Assembly: GCA_943327025.2 (NCBI GenBank)
Contig: CALPVO020000057.1
Coordinates: 1-10,440 of the forward strand
Direction: 5' to 3'
DNA length: 10,440 nucleotides
DNA from: Janthinobacterium lividum
GTDB lineage: Bacteria; Pseudomonadota; Gammaproteobacteria; Steroidobacterales; Steroidobacteraceae
Each line of letters begins with the position of its first letter. Within the stretch, counting starts at the first letter, position 1. The translations under genes and the position numbers were made by a program. Shown one piece after another: positions 7,650 through 10,440 of this stretch. The notes under the pieces are model-generated. The model was given only the letters and a program-made list of their open reading frames with translations, had not been told where the DNA came from and searched no databases.

Positions 7650-7669
7650 GCCACGCAACCGAGCGTGGC
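7650..7669 (-). other. Intergenic hairpin between propeller and hydratase genes
   Basis: On the minus strand GCCACGC and GCGTGGC pair as a perfect 7-bp stem around a 6-base loop (TCGGTT). It lies in the 72-bp gap between the propeller stop and the hydratase ATG. No U-rich tract follows. Confidence 0.4.
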
Positions 7670-7688
7670 AGCGACAGTGTTCGACGGC

Positions 7689-9719
7689 TTAGTGGCCGGC
7701 CGACTTGGCATCCTTGGCCGGAGTACCTACCGTAAACGCGTAGCCAGGGGTCCCGTTCAAGGGGTAGGCAGCCAAGGAACTAATCTTGTCCTTGTCAGGG
7801 TACAGCACGCCGAACGCGCTGTGGCCCGCCGGTGCGCCGTAGCGCGGCGCGTACCACACTGCACCGTCTGTCGTGTGCTCCAGACGCGAGGAGTCTGCAA
7901 CAAACTGCAAACGCGGATAGAACGTGAACTTCTCGGTGCGCGGATTGAAGCGGGCGATGAGTGAAGGCGAATCGGGGTTGCCCGTCTCCGGAAACCAAAT
8001 GTTGTCCTCGGCATCGACACTGGCCTCGTAAGGCTGTGCGCCGCGGTGCGGAATGTTCCACTCCGTCCAGTGGCCGGTCGTTTGGTCCAGTTTGGCTATC
8101 TTGCCGGAACGTGGACCACCCGCCCAGATACCAACCCACACATTGTTCTTCGCATCGACTGCCGGGCCGCGTCGGAAATTGGCGGGCTGCGTGGGCGGCG
8201 TGAACTCAGTCCACTGCTCCACGCTAGTATCAAATTTCCCGAGTTTCCCGCCGTTCCACAGCGCAACCCAAACGTTGTCCTTGGCATCAATGGCGGCGCC
8301 ATAGGGCGTCGCGCCAGGGGTAGGAATGCGGAACACTTTCATCTTCTGGTCGCCGGGGTTCCACTTGGCGATCGCCCCACGCAGCATCCAGTTCAAGTAA
8401 ACATTGCCCTTCGAGTCGACCGTCGGCGACATCAAAGGCCCCTTAGGCAACGCTGAAATGACACCTTCCGGATCGGCGTCGAGGATGTGATCCCATTTCA
8501 GGGTCTTTGGATTGAAACCCAATAGGCGCGGCGGATTGGCATCCCCAGCGCCACTGCCAAAGAAGTCGCGAGTGAACTCCGTAACCCAAATGGTCCCATC
8601 CCGTCCAATGACAAGGTCATGAACACCGGCCGTCGGGTCGGGCAGAACATAGAAAAACTGCTCGCCCGTGCGTGGGTCTAGTTTGACCAACTGCGACGGA
8701 ATGGCGCGGTTCACTGCCCAAACATTGCCTTCGCCATCCAGTTGCATCGTGATGAGCGTTTGCTGCCCTTCCGTCGCAGTGGCGTCGCCCTCGGAACCCG
8801 TGGCAGTTGACTGCACCGGCTTGGCGCCAGGCTCCGCTTCCTTGCCGACGTAGTACTCGATGAGCTGGGCTTTGGCCAACTCGCTTTCATCAAAAGGTAC
8901 CGGCACATCGGTACGTACAGCACGCGAGGGCTGATCTGGACCGAGATACTTAGTCAAGTATTCCAACAAGTCCTTGCGATCCTGGATGGTGAAACGGAAA
9001 TTGCTGGCCGAACCAGCCAAAGTACCCTCGCCAAAACCGACGCGCTCGCGCTGATCGAGAAAGGCACCGCGCATGTAATCGATAGCGTACTTCCAAGCGC
9101 TTTCGCTACGCGGAGAGAGCGCAAATGTATTTTCACCATGGCAGCTGAAACACATGTTCTCAAGGACCACTCGTCCCGGCCCTGGCGGATAAATCTCGTC
9201 GTAGCTACCGAATTTCACCGGCGCAGAGACATTGTTCCAGCCGGCGGCATTGAACAGCGTGTTGGTCGCATTGGGAACCGAAGAGGGGAACAGCGAAGGG
9301 TCGGCAGCCTCCTTCATCGCCAGCGTCAAGTTATCGATTTTCCCGTTTTTGACAACGATGCGCTGCGTTGCCGATTCCATACCTACCGCCCGCGCCGTCA
9401 CTTCGTATTGTCCAGGGAAGAGCGACACGGCGCGAAAGGCACCACCGCTGGTAAACACCATGTACTGGATACGCTTGTCGACATTTTTCAAATAAACCTG
9501 CGCCCACTTGAACGGCTTGCCAGCCGTTACGGCGCCGGAAACGGTCGCTAGCGAAGTCGTCGGCGTAGGGGTCGCCGCGGCACGCGACGCGGCATGCCCC
9601 AAGTCGACTGGGAGAACCACGCAAGACAAAAACAACAAGCCGGACAGCACCGCCGTCATGACCCGTCCACCGAGCCTGTAGCCCAAAGAGTTCGGGACGT
9701 CTTTCATGAAATTGCGCAT
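7689..9719 (-). CDS. Exported fusion: carboxypeptidase-regulatory-like domain, c-type heme domain, Vgb/NHL-like propeller
   Basis: A 676-residue exported protein with three modules. After a signal peptide (hydrophobic about 22-40, cleavage near GHAAS), residues of about 55-137 form a carboxypeptidase-regulatory-like beta-sandwich (SGAVTAGKPFKWAQVYLKN, FPGQYEVTARAVG). Residues of about 155-262 are a cytochrome c-like domain with one heme motif, Cys190-Phe-Ser-Cys193-His194, and a C-terminal helix RKDLLEYLTKYLGP. From about 323 to 650 there are seven propeller repeats of the GNVWV...GKIAKFDP type, as in virginiamycin B lyase (Vgb) and NHL/SMP-30 proteins. The only Met or His between the heme motif and the propeller is Met216, so the distal heme ligand is not the usual late Met. 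GGGAG (9726-9730) lies six bases before the ATG. The sequence supports a periplasmic heme protein with a ligand-binding or lyase-like propeller; lyase activity is unproven. Confidence 0.9.
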   Translation of the reverse strand: MRNFMKDVPNSLGYRLGGRVMTAVLSGLLFLSCVVLPVDLGHAASRAAATPTPTTSLATVSGAVTAGKPFKWAQVYLKNVDKRIQYMVFTSGGAFRAVSLFPGQYEVTARAVGMESATQRIVVKNGKIDNLTLAMKEAADPSLFPSSVPNATNTLFNAAGWNNVSAPVKFGSYDEIYPPGPGRVVLENMCFSCHGENTFALSPRSESAWKYAIDYMRGAFLDQRERVGFGEGTLAGSASNFRFTIQDRKDLLEYLTKYLGPDQPSRAVRTDVPVPFDESELAKAQLIEYYVGKEAEPGAKPVQSTATGSEGDATATEGQQTLITMQLDGEGNVWAVNRAIPSQLVKLDPRTGEQFFYVLPDPTAGVHDLVIGRDGTIWVTEFTRDFFGSGAGDANPPRLLGFNPKTLKWDHILDADPEGVISALPKGPLMSPTVDSKGNVYLNWMLRGAIAKWNPGDQKMKVFRIPTPGATPYGAAIDAKDNVWVALWNGGKLGKFDTSVEQWTEFTPPTQPANFRRGPAVDAKNNVWVGIWAGGPRSGKIAKLDQTTGHWTEWNIPHRGAQPYEASVDAEDNIWFPETGNPDSPSLIARFNPRTEKFTFYPRLQFVADSSRLEHTTDGAVWYAPRYGAPAGHSAFGVLYPDKDKISSLAAYPLNGTPGYAFTVGTPAKDAKSAGH

Positions 9720-9731
9720 CGTGGTCTCCCA

Positions 9732-9757
9732 GGTGCGCGTCGTCGCCGACGCGCACC
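9732..9757 (-). promoter_or_regulatory. Strong 11-bp hairpin with GCGA tetraloop abutting a ribosome site
   Basis: On the minus strand GGTGCGCGTCG and CGACGCGCACC form a perfect 11-bp stem closed by GCGA, a GNRA-type tetraloop. It fills most of the 58-bp gap between the receptor stop and the propeller start, and its 3' edge is one base from the GGGAG ribosome site. With no U tract it is not a classical terminator. More likely it protects the 3' end of the receptor mRNA or modulates translation of the downstream gene (inference). Confidence 0.6.
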
Positions 9758-9777
9758 AAACGTCTGTAGCTTCAGCC

Positions 9778-10440
9778 TTAGAAGTTGTAGTTCAGGTCAA
9801 CGGACACCCAGCGAGGACGGCCGTAGAAGCCGTAACGTTCGTTCGCAATGCCCGCGCCCAGCAAGAACACCGAGGTGACATAGCGCTTGTCGAAAAGGTT
9901 CTTCACAGAGAGCGACCCTTCCCACTTGCCGGCCTCATCGGCGAGGTAAACACGCGCATTCGCGATGGAATACGAGGGCACCTTTGCCGCGGAGTCGTTA
10001 CCCGGGTTGTTGTAGAAGTAGGAGCGCATGCGCCCTGACAATTCCGCTCCCGCAATCTTGTCGCCGAAAGCCGGCGTCTGATAAGCGATGGAGGCGGCTA
10101 GCGTTTGCTTCGGGTTAATGGGCATTTCGCGGTCCGCAGAGACGCCATTGGCATTGCGAACGTCGAACAACGTGGACTTCGACAGGCTGCCGTTCAAGCT
10201 GAGCAGCAGATGCTCGGTGGGCTTGGCAACGAGGTCAAACTCCACGCCGTACGCCTCGGCTTTCGCGTTGTTGATCAGCGAGCCGACGCCAGCGAAATTC
10301 AGGACCTGATAGTCCTTGTAGTCGTAGTAGTAGGCGCTGACATTAAGCCGAACGCGATTGTCGGCCAGCAACGACTTGATACCGACTTCGTAGGCAGTGA
10401 GCTTTTCGGCCTTGTAGAGATAGTCGGCATTCGGCAGGCC
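9778..10440 (-). CDS. TonB-dependent outer-membrane receptor (C-terminal part, cut by window edge)
   Basis: The last 220 residues of a TonB-dependent receptor, which imports a large or scarce substrate across the outer membrane using TonB energy. The plug and TonB box lie outside the window. What is visible are barrel strands in the family pattern: KLTAYEVGIKSLLADNRVRLN followed by aromatic-rich AYYYDYKDYQV, then AYGVEFDLVAKPTEHLLLSLNGS, LSVKNLFDKRYV and the final strand WVSVDLNYNF. The protein ends in Phe, the usual outer-membrane assembly signal. The frame stays open to the window edge with no start that fits. It is the most upstream gene seen in this co-directional block and so likely defines what the pathway consumes. 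The substrate type cannot be told from the C-terminus. Confidence 0.95.
   Translation of the reverse strand, partial: GLPNADYLYKAEKLTAYEVGIKSLLADNRVRLNVSAYYYDYKDYQVLNFAGVGSLINNAKAEAYGVEFDLVAKPTEHLLLSLNGSLSKSTLFDVRNANGVSADREMPINPKQTLAASIAYQTPAFGDKIAGAELSGRMRSYFYNNPGNDSAAKVPSYSIANARVYLADEAGKWEGSLSVKNLFDKRYVTSVFLLGAGIANERYGFYGRPRWVSVDLNYNF

Noticed and set aside
7689..8760. Propeller repeats as a DNA-level tandem repeat or a streptogramin resistance gene (vgb)
   Set aside because: The repeats are conserved only as protein blades, and the heme and sandwich modules make it unlike the stand-alone resistance lyase, so no vgb symbol is given.
9732..9757. Reading the strong hairpin as an intrinsic terminator
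   Set aside because: No U-rich tract follows on the minus strand; a ribosome site comes directly after it.
1..10440. Mobile elements, CRISPR arrays, tRNA or rRNA genes
   Set aside because: Nothing resembling transposases, spaced direct repeats or cloverleaf sequences was seen; the DNA is almost fully occupied by metabolic genes.

Overview
The window reads as a piece of a GC-rich Gram-negative chromosome, most likely a proteobacterium. It holds the C-terminus of a TonB-dependent outer-membrane receptor, several Sec-type signal peptides and a periplasmic-type c-heme protein. A sphingomonad, xanthomonad or Steroidobacter-like host would fit, but no marker fixes the taxon. All eight supported genes lie on the minus strand, so transcription runs from high to low coordinates. 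Both ends of the window cut through a gene. There are no tRNAs, rRNAs, CRISPR arrays or insertion sequences, and no gene-free stretch exceeds about 150 bases.

In transcription order, the first block (10440 to 4358) encodes five proteins. They are the C-terminal barrel of a TonB-dependent receptor, an exported three-part protein (carboxypeptidase-regulatory-like domain, c-type heme domain, Vgb/NHL-like propeller), a MaoC-type hydratase 2, a class A FAD monooxygenase and a fold-type I PLP aminotransferase (MalY/PatB-like). Gaps are 98 bp or less and the monooxygenase/aminotransferase pair abuts. Several junctions carry GC-rich hairpins, the strongest being a perfect 11-bp stem with a GCGA loop right in front of the propeller gene's Shine-Dalgarno.

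The second block (4206 to 1) starts after an AT-rich promoter-like island. It encodes three exported hydrolases: an imidazolonepropionase/prolidase-like amidohydrolase, an S9 (DPP IV-type) serine peptidase, and the N-terminus of a second, D-aminoacylase-like amidohydrolase whose start lies 11 bases past the peptidase stop.

Taken together the layout suggests uptake and degradation of an amide- or peptide-like organic compound. The receptor would import it, the exported hydrolases would cut peptide or amide bonds, and the cytosolic monooxygenase, aminotransferase and enoyl-CoA hydratase would process the released carbon skeleton. The substrate cannot be named from sequence. The least ordinary element is the heme-plus-propeller fusion, which lacks an obvious canonical distal Met. 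A second oddity is the amidohydrolase in which an Asp stands where a metal-binding His is expected.
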